Shown here: one piece after another, positions 17,524 through 27,225 of the stretch
Numbering within the stretch: position 1 is the first letter of the stretch
Layout: each line of letters opens with the position of its first letter
DNA from: Glaciecola nitratireducens FR1064
Lineage (GTDB): Bacteria; Pseudomonadota; Gammaproteobacteria; Enterobacterales; Alteromonadaceae
Direction: 5' to 3'
NCBI RefSeq assembly: GCF_000226565.1
Contig: NC_016041.1
Span: 3,038,001-3,102,000 of the forward strand
Length of the DNA stretch: 64,000 bases
The notes under the pieces: model-generated
Told to the model about the DNA's origin: nothing
Database searches by the model: none
Seen by the model: the letters and a program-made list of their open reading frames with translations, nothing else
Position numbers and translations under genes: made by a program

Positions 17524-18678
17524 GTGACTGAGGCCAATCAAGGTAAGCCAAAAATTTCGCAGGGATTAATTGAGTTTGATAGTGAGTTTTTCGACATCAC
17601 AAAAACCATCAATATCCTGAGTGCTGTAAACCCGACTAATTTTGATCAACAGAAGAAAACATTCTTCGATAGTCATTTTTCGATTGAACCTGAGTTTACT
17701 TATGATGGCAGTAAATTAGATGTGTTTGCCACTAAAAGAAAGTTATTGAACTTACCGCTTGAAAATGTCGTTGACGAAGATCTCAGCGAAATATACTTCG
17801 ATACTATCAATAGCTACTTAGATAAAGTTGACCAATTCAACTCTATTGGCACGAACGACTTTATTTATGATTCATTGCGTTACTTTGGCGAACCAACACA
17901 GAAGGATATCGGCAACGCAAAATTCATTTTGCATTTGCCTGGCAATCTTAATGAAGAAAATGAAGAAGTATTAAAATTTGAAGAAATCAAACAAATACTT
18001 GTCGATTTTGCTGAAGTTAATGAGCTGCCCTACAATCTAAAAATCGAAGAAAACATGATTGCCAATGCCTTAGTATCGGGCAATACAATTAAACTCAACA
18101 AAAATGCAAAACTGTCAATTAGCGACACAAATGCCTTGGCGCAACACGAAATTGGCGTGCATTTAGTCACCACATTAAATGCCCGAAAGCAGCCATTGCG
18201 GATACTAGAAATAGGCAATCCACTTAATACAATGACTCAAGAAGGCCTGGCTATATTAAGCGAATACTTATCCGATAATTTAACTATCAAACGCTTAAAA
18301 ATATTAGCATTGCGAGTCGTTGCAGTGCAGTCGATGATAAAAGAAAAGAGCTTTAGAAAAAGCTTTCTACTGCTTAAAGAAGAATACGGGGCAAGCAACG
18401 ATATCGCTTTTGCTGTGTGTTCACGCATATACAGAGGCGGGGGTTTTGTGAAAGATTATTTGTATATGCAGGGTTTTCATAAAATGCTGAATGCTTATGA
18501 AAATGAACCTAACTTCGATCTGCTCTTTACCGGTAAAACATCCATTGATTATTTACCGCAAATTACAAATTTAATCGAAAAAGGCATTTTGCAAAAGCCG
18601 CAATATGTGTCTACTATTTTCAAGCAACCAGAAAGCTTAAGCGAAATAAAGCAGTATATCGCTCACGCTATAAAGTAG
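17524..18678 (+). CDS. flavohemoglobin expression-modulating QEGLA motif protein (DUF1704)
   Basis: A 384-residue protein of the DUF1704/QEGLA family, which shares its zinc metallopeptidase-like fold with eukaryotic tyrosine carboxypeptidases (MATCAP). Putative zinc ligands are seen in HEIGVH (His208, His213) and the glutamate of QEGLA at 239-243. The substrate in bacteria is unknown; the family name comes from an association with flavohemoglobin expression. It starts at GTG 17524 with AAAGGA about 6 nt upstream; an in-frame TTG nine codons earlier has no such box. It lies 44 nt after the REP-like cluster. Confidence 0.85.
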   Translation: MTEANQGKPKISQGLIEFDSEFFDITKTINILSAVNPTNFDQQKKTFFDSHFSIEPEFTYDGSKLDVFATKRKLLNLPLENVVDEDLSEIYFDTINSYLDKVDQFNSIGTNDFIYDSLRYFGEPTQKDIGNAKFILHLPGNLNEENEEVLKFEEIKQILVDFAEVNELPYNLKIEENMIANALVSGNTIKLNKNAKLSISDTNALAQHEIGVHLVTTLNARKQPLRILEIGNPLNTMTQEGLAILSEYLSDNLTIKRLKILALRVVAVQSMIKEKSFRKSFLLLKEEYGASNDIAFAVCSRIYRGGGFVKDYLYMQGFHKMLNAYENEPNFDLLFTGKTSIDYLPQITNLIEKGILQKPQYVSTIFKQPESLSEIKQYIAHAIK

Positions 18679-18704
18679 CTTAAGCGATATAAAGTAGCGT
18701 GAGC
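18661..18704. terminator. hairpin at the 3' end of the QEGLA gene
   Basis: GCTCACGCTA (18661-18670) and TAGCGTGAGC (18695-18704) form a 10-bp stem spanning the stop codon of the QEGLA gene. The loop contains a direct repeat around ATAAAGTAGC. There is no U-tract on either strand, so termination is only possible, not shown. Confidence 0.4.
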
Positions 18705-18717
18705 AGCAGAAAGCGCG

Positions 18718-19980
18718 CTATTTTCTTTTTGAAGGGCTGCGTCTTTTCGCTTTAACACTATCACCCGTAATTTGTGTTTTGCTCACTTTATTGGTTTTAC
18801 TTGGGCGGCCATTCCTTGAAATGCTTTTTAACAAGCTTTGACGGTCGCTTACTTCAAATCCTTTCTTAACCACGCGTTTTATCGAGCTACCAATAAGCGC
18901 CTCAATGCGGCTTACCGTGCGCTCTTCTTCACGACTGACGAAAGAAATTGCGTTGCCTGTGTTTCCAGCGCGGCCCGTTCGTCCAATTCTGTGCACATAG
19001 TCTTCTGGTAAATAAGGCAGATTATAGTTGACCACAAAGTCTAAACCTTGAATATCCAGACCTCGTGCTGCAACTTCTGTGGAAATTAACACCTGTAGCT
19101 TGGCTGACTTAAAATCGGCCAATGCGCGACGACGAGAGCCTTGGCTTTTATCGCCGTGGCAAACGGCCGCATCAATTTTGCTTTGCTTGAGCGCAGCCAT
19201 TAATTTGTCTGCTTGTTCTTTTGTACTAGTAAAAACCAACACTTGAAACCAATTCTGCTCTTTTAGCAAGGCCTTAAATAAATCAATTTTGCGAGATTCT
19301 TCAACCGGATACATAACGTGATTAACGGTGTCAGCCGTTGCATTGGCCTTACTCACGCGAATTTCAACGTGGTTGCTTAAAATCTTGTGGCACAATTCAT
19401 TGACGGCTGGCGAACTAGTTGCCGAATAAAGCAGCGTTTGACGTTTTTTCGCCGTGTGCTGCATTATTTGACTCACGTCGGTAATAAAGCCCATGTCTAG
19501 CATGCGGTCAGCTTCATCCAATACGACAAACTCTGCATTCGCCAAGGTGACATTATTCAACGCCATGTGCTCGAGCAATCGACCCGGCGTCGCAATAAGG
19601 ATGTCCGTGCCTTTTTTAAGTTTACTCGTTTGCCCACCCAACTTAACGCCGCCGTATAGAGCAGTAACCGTTAATTCCGTGAATTGAGCATAGCTGCCAA
19701 TAGCGTCAGCCAACTGTTCTGCAAGTTCGCGGGTTGGCGTCAAAATAAGGGCTCTAGGGCTGCTTGAAACAGTCTCCTTCGGCGCATCTAACATCTGTTG
19801 TAATATCGGAAGTCCAAAAGCTGCCGTTTTGCCTGTGCCCGTTTGAGCATGTACCAGCAGGTCTTTACCTCGGCGCGCTTTCGGCATCGATAGCTCTTGA
19901 ACCGGCGTCATTTCGCTGAATCCACAAGCGACGACGGCTTGCTCAAGTAATGGATGTAAATCTAAAGTTGAAAATTTCAT
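18718..19980 (-). CDS. DEAD-box RNA helicase, RhlE-like
   Basis: A 420-residue ATP-dependent RNA helicase. Motifs in order: Q motif (GFSEMTPVQ), AQTGTGKT (Walker A), PTRELAEQ, TPGRL, DEAD within VLDEADRMLDMGF, SAT, and C-terminal ARGLDI, HRIGRTGRAG. The C-terminal tail (about 45 residues) is Lys/Arg/Ser-rich and probably binds RNA. The start at 19980 (MKFSTLDL) is chosen for the AGAGGA box and homology; an in-frame extension of 26 codons lacks both. RhlE-type proteins act in ribosome assembly and mRNA turnover, often at low temperature. The exact paralogue is not certain. Confidence 0.92.
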   Translation of the reverse strand: MKFSTLDLHPLLEQAVVACGFSEMTPVQELSMPKARRGKDLLVHAQTGTGKTAAFGLPILQQMLDAPKETVSSSPRALILTPTRELAEQLADAIGSYAQFTELTVTALYGGVKLGGQTSKLKKGTDILIATPGRLLEHMALNNVTLANAEFVVLDEADRMLDMGFITDVSQIMQHTAKKRQTLLYSATSSPAVNELCHKILSNHVEIRVSKANATADTVNHVMYPVEESRKIDLFKALLKEQNWFQVLVFTSTKEQADKLMAALKQSKIDAAVCHGDKSQGSRRRALADFKSAKLQVLISTEVAARGLDIQGLDFVVNYNLPYLPEDYVHRIGRTGRAGNTGNAISFVSREEERTVSRIEALIGSSIKRVVKKGFEVSDRQSLLKSISRNGRPSKTNKVSKTQITGDSVKAKRRSPSKRK

Positions 19981-20236
19981 GTGGGGTCCTCTGTAGCTAT
20001 TTTCTGTAATGTGATCGTTTAATGGCATGAAAGACCAATAAACACTGGCTACAGTCAAAAAATGAGTGCGGAATATACAGTATTTTATACGATTTAGTGA
20101 GATTAATTGATGTTTTTCTACTCGATAACAACATTAAGGCACCTAAGGAAACTGCATGAGCCAGCAAGATTAAGAGACACTATTATGCCGTGCGCGTTTA
20201 TCTACTATTTTACAGCATTGTTTTTGTTAATATAAA

Positions 20237-20779
20237 TTACACTTTTGAATTGCTAACAGGTCGTTTTCTAATGGCTTTCTGTTGCTTACGCTCTCGCTGT
20301 TTCTTGGCGATCATGGATGTTGGCGCGCTCACCAATAAATTTAAAAACAGACCAAAAAGCACACCGAATAAAATCCCTTCCGTCGTAATAGGCAATCCAA
20401 ATTTAAAATTCTCTAAAGTATTGTCTATGTATTGCCACCCGCTTGGCGAAAGCATAAAAATCAGCTTTTCTATGATGTTGCCGTTCTGAAAAACAGACAA
20501 TCCTTCACTCAGCTCGTTATATTGAATAATCGTTTTTTGCTTCTGAATTGCATCATCGCGCACGCTCGGCACTTCATTTTGAAGATGATGCGCTATCATG
20601 GCGTCTACAGAAGCGTAATTATACTTTTTCGCAGTTGCTTGATAGCCCTCAATTTGCCACTGGCTTGATTCATACATGCCCGCTAAAAATTGCTGGTAAT
20701 GATCGGCCAACTGAGGCACCTGTAAAGCCAACACTAATGTGACACCAAAAAATAGCTTGTCGAGTGTTTTAAATATCAA
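20237..20779 (-). CDS. DUF2937 family membrane protein
   Basis: A 180-residue protein of the DUF2937 family. A hydrophobic segment near the N-terminus (about 9-26) and another near residues 132-155 suggest two membrane passes with a periplasmic central region; the C-terminus is strongly basic (KKQRERKQQKAIRKR). It starts at TTG 20779 with AGGA 8 nt upstream and no alternative ATG near it. Function unknown. Confidence 0.8.
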   Translation of the reverse strand: MIFKTLDKLFFGVTLVLALQVPQLADHYQQFLAGMYESSQWQIEGYQATAKKYNYASVDAMIAHHLQNEVPSVRDDAIQKQKTIIQYNELSEGLSVFQNGNIIEKLIFMLSPSGWQYIDNTLENFKFGLPITTEGILFGVLFGLFLNLLVSAPTSMIAKKQRERKQQKAIRKRPVSNSKV

Positions 20780-21031
20780 GGTAAATTCCTGTGTGACTAG
20801 CTTACTACTCGTATACTATAGTAAACATAGCGTAACGTGATATGACTTATTGTAACTTTAGCGCTAGTTTTATTATTACTTAAGCAACAAATTGTCGTTT
20901 ACTGAAAGCTCATGTACTTTATATACGAATCGTTCCAAAACGTTTAGTTCCGTTTTTAATACGCACTATTTAGTCAAGTATTTAGCTGATCTAACATAAA
21001 CAAATGTAAAGCAATGATGAATAGTTAAATA

Positions 21032-22903
21032 ATGAAAAAAAAGCCCCCCTCACAAAGCAGCATTCAGCCACAACGTTCAAATAGCTCACCTAATTCTGTT
21101 GGAAGCAATCATGTGCCGCAAGATGATAACCATGACTCCGAGGAACAAAAGGCCTTAGACGCCATTGCGCGTCAATTCGCTTATCAAATTATCAGCGGCT
21201 TTGATAAATCGTATCGCTGGCATAGCCGCATCACCGCAGGTGCGAAAGAGCGATTTGAGAATGAACGATGGGCCGAGTCTCAACTTGCCATTAAAGAAAG
21301 AATTGCCATTTACGAACAAAGCCTGATGGATATCGTTATCGACTTGTATCAACAAGTGCATCCAAAGCAACAAGACCAGCACTTTTGGAAGGCAGCAAAA
21401 AATCAATACACTAAATTGCTCAACGACCACCCACAGTTTGAGCTGGCCGAAACTTTTTACAACTCGGTTATTGGACGCATTTTTAAACACAGTAAAATTG
21501 ACGACAATATGATGTTTGTGCAGCCAAGTCGCTGCTATTTACCCGGTCCGGATCGCGACAAGGTTATTTACAGCTTTGACACTTCAGGCACCGTTAGAGC
21601 TATGCACGAATCTATATTTAATACTTATCGATTCAAAACCCCCTTCGACAATCTTTCCCTCGACTTAGAGAACATGGACAAAGCGCTGCGAGCGCGGCTA
21701 AACCGAGAGCAATTAGCCAGCGTGCATGCCGTTGAAATGTTAAAGCCTGTTTTTTATAGAGGAAAGGCCGCGTACTTGGTAGGCAGAATTTGTATGCCAA
21801 GCGAAACATTACCGTTTGTTATCGCGATGCAAATGACGGATGACGGTAAACTCATGGTCGATGCATTGCTAACTGAACAACATCATTTAAGCGTGATATT
21901 CAGTTTTGCCCGCTCGTACTTCATGGCTGATACGCAAAACCCCGCAGAGGTTGTTGCTTTCTTACAGGAACTGCTACCACATAAAAAGCATTTTGAGCTT
22001 TACATGTCGCTGGGATTTTATAAACACGGCAAAACGGTGTTTTACCGTAATTATTTACAACACTTGGAAAATACCTCGGGCACGACAGTGAATAAGGGCG
22101 AAACAGTAGAATTAAGCTGCGCTGATAAATTTGAGCTTGCACCGGGTATTAAAGGCCTTGTGATGACTGTTTTTCATTTGCCGTCGTACGGGGTGGTATT
22201 TAAAGTCATTAAAGATGAGTTTGCAGAGAGTAAAAAAATCACACGCGAATACGTCAAGGATCGCTATAGATTGGTTAAAAGTACCGATCGGGTTGGGCGC
22301 ATGGCCGATACTCATGAGTATATGAACTTTCGTTTCCCACGCAATCGTATCGATCAAGAATTACTGCAATATCTGCTCGATACTTGCGCTAGCAGCGTGA
22401 CATTGACCGACAGTGAATTGATTATTTCCCACCTCTACATTGAGCGAAAAATGACGCCGCTCAACTTGTATTTACAACAGCAAACCGACCCTGAAAAAAT
22501 TCGTAATGTGCTAAATGAACTTGGGCTTTGCATCAAACAAATAGCCTTAGCCAATGTTTTTCCGGGTGATATGCTGCATAAAAATTTCGGTGTGACGAAA
22601 ACGGGAAGGGTTATATTTTATGACTATGATGAAATTTGTTATATGTCTGAACGCCAGTTTCGCAGTTTACCTAAGAATGACGATCCTTATGCAATTGATA
22701 CTCTATCGGTCGGACCAACGGATGTGTTTCCGGAGCAATTCGAGCACTTCATTGTCGGAAAAAAAGTATTTAAAGATATTCTTAAAGAACTGCACGGCGA
22801 CCTGATGACAACAGAATACTGGCTCGAAACACAGCGTATAACGGCTCAAGGTATTATTCAAAACTTTACGCCATATCCTGAGCAGTACCGTTTTGTGCGT
22901 TAA
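21032..22903 (+). CDS. aceK: isocitrate dehydrogenase kinase/phosphatase
   Basis: A 623-residue bifunctional regulator that phosphorylates and dephosphorylates isocitrate dehydrogenase, steering carbon between the TCA cycle and the glyoxylate bypass during growth on acetate or fatty acids. The regulatory N-terminal half and a protein-kinase-like C-terminal half are both present (VVFKVIKDEF with the ATP lysine, DYDEICYM as the metal site). The first ~35 residues are a low-complexity Ser/Gln/Asn tail not seen in E. coli. No clear ribosome site precedes the ATG. It stands apart from aceA/aceB, which are not in the window, but fits the acetate theme of the region. Confidence 0.95.
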   Translation: MKKKPPSQSSIQPQRSNSSPNSVGSNHVPQDDNHDSEEQKALDAIARQFAYQIISGFDKSYRWHSRITAGAKERFENERWAESQLAIKERIAIYEQSLMDIVIDLYQQVHPKQQDQHFWKAAKNQYTKLLNDHPQFELAETFYNSVIGRIFKHSKIDDNMMFVQPSRCYLPGPDRDKVIYSFDTSGTVRAMHESIFNTYRFKTPFDNLSLDLENMDKALRARLNREQLASVHAVEMLKPVFYRGKAAYLVGRICMPSETLPFVIAMQMTDDGKLMVDALLTEQHHLSVIFSFARSYFMADTQNPAEVVAFLQELLPHKKHFELYMSLGFYKHGKTVFYRNYLQHLENTSGTTVNKGETVELSCADKFELAPGIKGLVMTVFHLPSYGVVFKVIKDEFAESKKITREYVKDRYRLVKSTDRVGRMADTHEYMNFRFPRNRIDQELLQYLLDTCASSVTLTDSELIISHLYIERKMTPLNLYLQQQTDPEKIRNVLNELGLCIKQIALANVFPGDMLHKNFGVTKTGRVIFYDYDEICYMSERQFRSLPKNDDPYAIDTLSVGPTDVFPEQFEHFIVGKKVFKDILKELHGDLMTTEYWLETQRITAQGIIQNFTPYPEQYRFVR

Positions 22904-22980
22904 CTGTTTTTTGATGATGACTGTCGCAAACAGCAATATTTATTAACGTTGCTTCGCTGACGGCTTTGCAATAGCGAACA

Positions 22981-23015
22981 CGAAACTGATGATTGGAATT
23001 TAAGCATCAGTTTCG
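22981..23015. terminator. hairpin between aceK and MAPEG gene
   Basis: CGAAACTGATG (22981-22991) and CATCAGTTTCG (23005-23015) form a perfect 11-bp stem with a 13-nt loop between convergent genes. It lacks a strong U-tract. Confidence 0.5.
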
Positions 23016-23026
23016 CTATACAATTG

Positions 23027-23413
23027 TTAGCCAAAAATGAGGAAATAATGCGCAGCAATGGTGATCATCCCAATTCCCCAAAATACGCTTCTTGCCAAAT
23101 GCCAGTCGGCCCAATAACAAGCTAGGTATACGAGACGACATACCACAAAAGCAATACACAAATATGCTGTCGTATCATTAACCGCATTCAGCGCCAGCAC
23201 GAGTAATACAGTGGGTGCGAAAAACGTGGTCGCTTCAAAGCAATTCTCATGCGCAGCTTTCGCCCTCGCTCCAAGCCCCTTTAGTGCTTTTTGCTGTTCA
23301 CGCGGCATTCTATTGTCGTACCCGCCGCTTTTGTTCATCATCAGCGCCAAAGGCACTTTCGCCAGCATGGGCATAAAAACAACTATTGCCATACAAATTA
23401 CCACTATTGTCAT
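23027..23413 (-). CDS. MAPEG family membrane protein
   Basis: A 128-residue protein with about four hydrophobic segments and the MAPEG pattern (an Arg/Ala/Glu-rich loop RAKAAHENCFEA, then aromatic helices). MAPEG proteins in eukaryotes are membrane glutathione transferases or eicosanoid enzymes; the bacterial short members are mostly uncharacterised. AAGGAG precedes the ATG. It stands alone, convergent with aceK. Confidence 0.85.
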   Translation of the reverse strand: MTIVVICMAIVVFMPMLAKVPLALMMNKSGGYDNRMPREQQKALKGLGARAKAAHENCFEATTFFAPTVLLVLALNAVNDTTAYLCIAFVVCRLVYLACYWADWHLARSVFWGIGMITIAAHYFLIFG

Positions 23414-23620
23414 GCATCTCTCCTTATTTAAATCCCTGCAAAAAGTGCGCGGATAAGTCTTTATTGGAAAATTCTACGTAAAAGTTTGTAAAATAGCCTT
23501 CGATGGCGACAATGATAAACGAAAATTCTAATTAACGGGCACTAAAGTTCTGGTAAGCAATGCGTATGCGCTAGCAACGTCAAAACATCGCACGCTGTGT
23601 CAAATGGAAGAATGACTAAA

Positions 23621-24304
23621 ATGAAAATACTGATAATAGAAGACGACTTGACCGTTGCTGGTTATATCTCCAAGGGTCTTGAAGAATCTGGCCATACCCC
23701 TGACGTTGCAAATGACGGCAAGCAAGGGCTACTCCTAGCCACAACGAATAGCTATGACGTTATTGTCCTCGACAGAATGTTGCCGCATATCGACGGCATT
23801 ACTATCCTGAATACCATAAGAGACTCGGGAGACAATACCCCAGCGGTTATTCTTAGCGCAAAAAACAAAGTGGAAGATAAAGTGAAAGGTCTACGCTCAG
23901 GCGCCGCCGATTATATGACAAAACCTTTTGCTTTTGAGGAGCTTTTAGCTCGAATCGAAATTGTAGCTTCTCGTCAATCGGGCGCCGTGCCCTCCGTTAC
24001 CGAGATCGTATTAGGTGAACTAAAGCTCGACCTAATCAACAGGCAAGTAACCCGCAACGGCACGATTATCGATTTGCAGTCAAAAGAATTCAAATTACTT
24101 GAGTACCTATTAAAAAACAAAGGCAAGATTGTCACGAGAACGATGTTGTTAGAAAAAGTGTGGGAATACAATTTCGACCCGCAAACGAACGTCATTGACG
24201 TGCACATCAGTAGATTAAGAAACAAAATAGATAAAGGCTTTAGCTATCCAATTATCGAAACTATTCGCGGTGCCGGTTATTTAGTATCCGAACCCAAGAC
24301 ATAG
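23621..24304 (+). CDS. OmpR-family response regulator
   Basis: A 227-residue two-component regulator: receiver domain (acidic pocket D8/D9, phosphoacceptor D51, K101) followed by an OmpR/PhoB-type winged-helix DNA-binding domain (LGELKLDLINRQVTRNG onward). ATG 23621 is selected because GGAAGA lies 9 nt upstream; two earlier in-frame starts are too close to that box or lack one. It is co-transcribed with the histidine kinase 11 nt downstream. It resembles QseB/PhoP-type regulators; the target genes are not known. Confidence 0.92.
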   Translation: MKILIIEDDLTVAGYISKGLEESGHTPDVANDGKQGLLLATTNSYDVIVLDRMLPHIDGITILNTIRDSGDNTPAVILSAKNKVEDKVKGLRSGAADYMTKPFAFEELLARIEIVASRQSGAVPSVTEIVLGELKLDLINRQVTRNGTIIDLQSKEFKLLEYLLKNKGKIVTRTMLLEKVWEYNFDPQTNVIDVHISRLRNKIDKGFSYPIIETIRGAGYLVSEPKT

Positions 24305-24315
24305 GAGCTTAATTC

Positions 24316-25722
24316 GTGAGAGCCATCACCGCTTTTCGTAAAAGTTCGAGTTTTACCCTTAGTATCCTGTTTACTAGTCTACTTATGATGGGCGTTGTGT
24401 TTATCACCTACTTTCTGATTATTTCTAACGATGATTTACTGGTAAGAGAATCAGAAGCGGCGATCAACGCTGATATCCGTGGTTTTAACTCATTATATAG
24501 AGCAGCAGGTTTAAAGGCGGTGGAAAAGGCCTTAAACGATAGGATTGCAGAAAACGGAAACGATTTCTTCTATCATTTAAAAACTGAGCAAGACAAATTC
24601 ATCACTGGCAATATGCTATTTTGGCCCAGCGAAGATGCACAGAGCGTTAAGAACGGGGTGCTGTCGATAAAAATCGGCGACAGCGCATCAAAAGAATACG
24701 ACGTAATAGCGAAGATAATGGTATTCACCAACGGCCATCAATTGCTGATTGGCCGCAATATAGACGATATCGAAATTGCACAGTGGGTTGGTAAAACCTT
24801 CGGCTGGATAATGATATTAATCCTTTGCCTTATTTCCGTCACCAGTATTTGGGTCGCTTATTATGTTGTAAATAGAATTAATATTATTTCCGATAAAGCC
24901 GACGATATTATTTCTTCAGGCAAATTAACAGAGCGCTTGCCGGTAGACAGCAATTGGGACGATTTAAGTAAGCTGACGATGGCGCTGAATAAAATGCTCG
25001 ACCAATTCGAGTCGTCAATTGAAGGGATTAAATCTGTATCAGACAATATTGCTCACGATCTGCGGACGCCCCTCGCTAGGCTTAAGACGCATATAGAAGT
25101 GATGCCTGACGGAGACGACAAGTTTGCCCTCCTTAAAGAGTCTGACAATTTATTATCAATTTTCAATTCATTACTCAGAATTGCAGATCTGGAATCTGAA
25201 CAGAAAACCAGTGCATTTGCGATATATAATGTGGAGGAAATACTCGAAGATGTCATTGATCTTTATTTACCGATTGTTGAGGACAATAACATTCATTTAG
25301 AATTGACCATCCGCGCTAAAGACACACAGCTTTACTGCGATAAGGACCTGATTTTCCAAGCTTTTGCTAATGTGATAGATAACGCAATCAAGTTTAATGA
25401 GGAAGGCGGTAACATTCTGGTTTCATTAGGTTCAGAGCACCTAGCTCAGCAGCCGACAGACGAAAACGAGCGCGTCACAAGTCAGCGCGAGCATCTTGTT
25501 TTTCGAGTATTTGACTCGGGTAACGGAGTTACGCCACAAGCTTTTGAGAAATTAACCCAACGTTTTTATCGTGAAGACAGTAGCCGGAGTAAAAGTGGCA
25601 ATGGATTAGGTTTGGCCTTAGTGTTGGCAATCGTTAATCTGCACAAGGGAAGCATGCGATTCATTGATAAGCCTTTAAAAACTGTATCAGGTTTAGGCTG
25701 TGAAATTATGCTGCCTAAATGA
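24316..25722 (+). CDS. sensor histidine kinase of an OmpR-type pair
   Basis: A 468-residue inner-membrane sensor kinase. TM1 is at about 14-36 and TM2 at about 163-185, with a periplasmic sensor region between (about 125 residues, unrecognised fold). HAMP then follows, with HisKA (His247 in NIAHDLRTPLARLKTH) and HATPase (N box DNAIKFNEEGG, then SGNGLGLALV). It starts at GTG with AGGAG upstream. The signal is unknown. The downstream minus-strand DUF3833/chalcone isomerase pair is not in its operon. Confidence 0.92.
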   Translation: MRAITAFRKSSSFTLSILFTSLLMMGVVFITYFLIISNDDLLVRESEAAINADIRGFNSLYRAAGLKAVEKALNDRIAENGNDFFYHLKTEQDKFITGNMLFWPSEDAQSVKNGVLSIKIGDSASKEYDVIAKIMVFTNGHQLLIGRNIDDIEIAQWVGKTFGWIMILILCLISVTSIWVAYYVVNRINIISDKADDIISSGKLTERLPVDSNWDDLSKLTMALNKMLDQFESSIEGIKSVSDNIAHDLRTPLARLKTHIEVMPDGDDKFALLKESDNLLSIFNSLLRIADLESEQKTSAFAIYNVEEILEDVIDLYLPIVEDNNIHLELTIRAKDTQLYCDKDLIFQAFANVIDNAIKFNEEGGNILVSLGSEHLAQQPTDENERVTSQREHLVFRVFDSGNGVTPQAFEKLTQRFYREDSSRSKSGNGLGLALVLAIVNLHKGSMRFIDKPLKTVSGLGCEIMLPK

Positions 25723-25819
25723 AGTTGATTCTATGATGCAATTATATAGAAGGTACGTGCATTAAGCTCCGTACCCTCCTGTTAACTTGTCCAAGTATTA
25801 TTTAATGTGCGTAACTGGC

Positions 25820-26377
25820 TTACTGCTTTTGCATGAAAATGGTGACTTCAGCCATTACAATGCCAAACTTTTTAATATAGGAACGATTCATCATTGTGTC
25901 GTCGTCAAATGCAAAAAACCAGTCGTCGAAGTTGACGCGATAAGTAGAATCACCCACAGCTAGGTCCATTTCGTATGAGAAGTTGAACGCATTACCATGC
26001 GGTGTTCCCTTAGCAGGGCCTGCAATATCGCCAGCATTCCCAGTGTATGTTCCGTCTGCATTTTTGCTCAGTTTCCATACGCGTGATTTTGCTCCGTCGC
26101 CAAAGCCATATACAAAGCTTTCATCTAGGATCAAGTTACCGTCTTCTTTATATCCATTTATATCCACGGTAAATCGCTGGACTATGTCACCGTCTCTATT
26201 TTGAACGATTCCCCACGCTTTTACTTTGCCGTCAAAGAAACTGTCGATATCAAACTTCGGCTCCATCTGCTCGTATTTTTTTGCGTCCAGTGATACTGAA
26301 CATGCGCCAAGAAAAAGCATTGACGCTGCGATGGCCGCTAGCATACTTACTTTTTTTGCGATCTTTGGAAAATTCAT
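25820..26377 (-). CDS. DUF3833 family lipoprotein
   Basis: A 185-residue lipoprotein: signal peptide with lipobox LGAC (Cys26), then a beta-rich DUF3833 domain (FDIDSFFDGKVKAWGIVQ opening). AAGGAG lies upstream of the ATG. In many gammaproteobacteria this family sits in a singlet-oxygen/light-responsive ChrR-sigma operon with a chalcone isomerase-like gene, an SDR, an FAD oxidoreductase, DUF1365 and a cyclopropane-type lipid methyltransferase. Here only the chalcone isomerase-like neighbour remains. Confidence 0.85.
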   Translation of the reverse strand: MNFPKIAKKVSMLAAIAASMLFLGACSVSLDAKKYEQMEPKFDIDSFFDGKVKAWGIVQNRDGDIVQRFTVDINGYKEDGNLILDESFVYGFGDGAKSRVWKLSKNADGTYTGNAGDIAGPAKGTPHGNAFNFSYEMDLAVGDSTYRVNFDDWFFAFDDDTMMNRSYIKKFGIVMAEVTIFMQKQ

Positions 26378-26492
26378 TGTTGCTCCTTTTTAGCTTACTT
26401 TCGGTTACAGCGTGCTGCTACTCATTGTTAGTTTACTAATAGCACGCAAATATTGAGCCTCAACTGTTCAACACTGTTAATGATAGCAGCCT

Positions 26493-27134
26493 CTACTTTT
26501 TAAGCCCTAGCAGTTGTTTACGCATTTTTGGCTCAGAAGTTTTTTCATTTAACCAAATATCGAAAAAGGCTTGGCCAAATGATTGATCATCAATGCTTCC
26601 AATCAAATTACCATCGTAGTAAAAGTGCGTGTGCTGCTGCTTATCCATCACGCCGGTGATATTCTCCCCTTCTTTTACATTAGGAAAAACCGAGCGCATT
26701 TGCTCAAACCATTTAGCTAGCAACACTTCGTCTTCATAGCCAATGTCTCTCATTTCGTCTATCGAGCGACTCGCAATCTCTTCTCCGTCAAAATCGCGTA
26801 AATACGTCAGGGATAGCGCAAAAGGTGTGTCCTTTTTCCACTCGCCGTTGGGCGCTGCCAATTTGGCGTCGTAAATTTTCCAGAACATGACTTTGAGCTG
26901 TGCTTCACCCACCACCTTTGGACTATCGATGTATTTTTCGGTAATCTGCGAAAAACTCAAGGGCGTATTTGCTACCGCGGCGCTAGAAACGCTGAGTTTC
27001 TTTTCTGCTTCCGGCGAATATGCATGGCCAAGGGTGGAAAAGCCGAATGAACTAAGTAGTGCAGCAATTAGTATCGACCTTAATATTTTCCGTGGATATG
27101 TCGCCTGTTTATTGTTTAATCGTCTTAATTTCAT
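26493..27134 (-). CDS. chalcone isomerase-like secreted protein
   Basis: A 213-residue protein with a signal peptide (basic start, hydrophobic core about 17-35, cleavage probably after GHA at 36-38) and a chalcone isomerase-like domain (VGEAQLKVMFWKIYDAKL, then LTYLRDFDGEEIASRS). Bacterial members are not flavonoid enzymes; the fold is thought to bind fatty acids. AAGGAA precedes the ATG. It is 115 nt upstream of the DUF3833 gene on the same strand, so the two probably act together, perhaps on envelope lipids. Confidence 0.82.
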   Translation of the reverse strand: MKLRRLNNKQATYPRKILRSILIAALLSSFGFSTLGHAYSPEAEKKLSVSSAAVANTPLSFSQITEKYIDSPKVVGEAQLKVMFWKIYDAKLAAPNGEWKKDTPFALSLTYLRDFDGEEIASRSIDEMRDIGYEDEVLLAKWFEQMRSVFPNVKEGENITGVMDKQQHTHFYYDGNLIGSIDDQSFGQAFFDIWLNEKTSEPKMRKQLLGLKK

Positions 27135-27225
27135 GGTCGTTTCCTTATTATCTGTAATAATGCAGATATATTACAGCTTTTAACGCGTAACATTACAGCA
27201 AGAGATCAGTATAAAGGATTAAACT

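Noticed and set aside
19981-20058. A 26-codon extension of the DEAD-box helicase
   Set aside because: It is not conserved in form with RhlE-type N-termini, and the ATG at 19980 has the better box.
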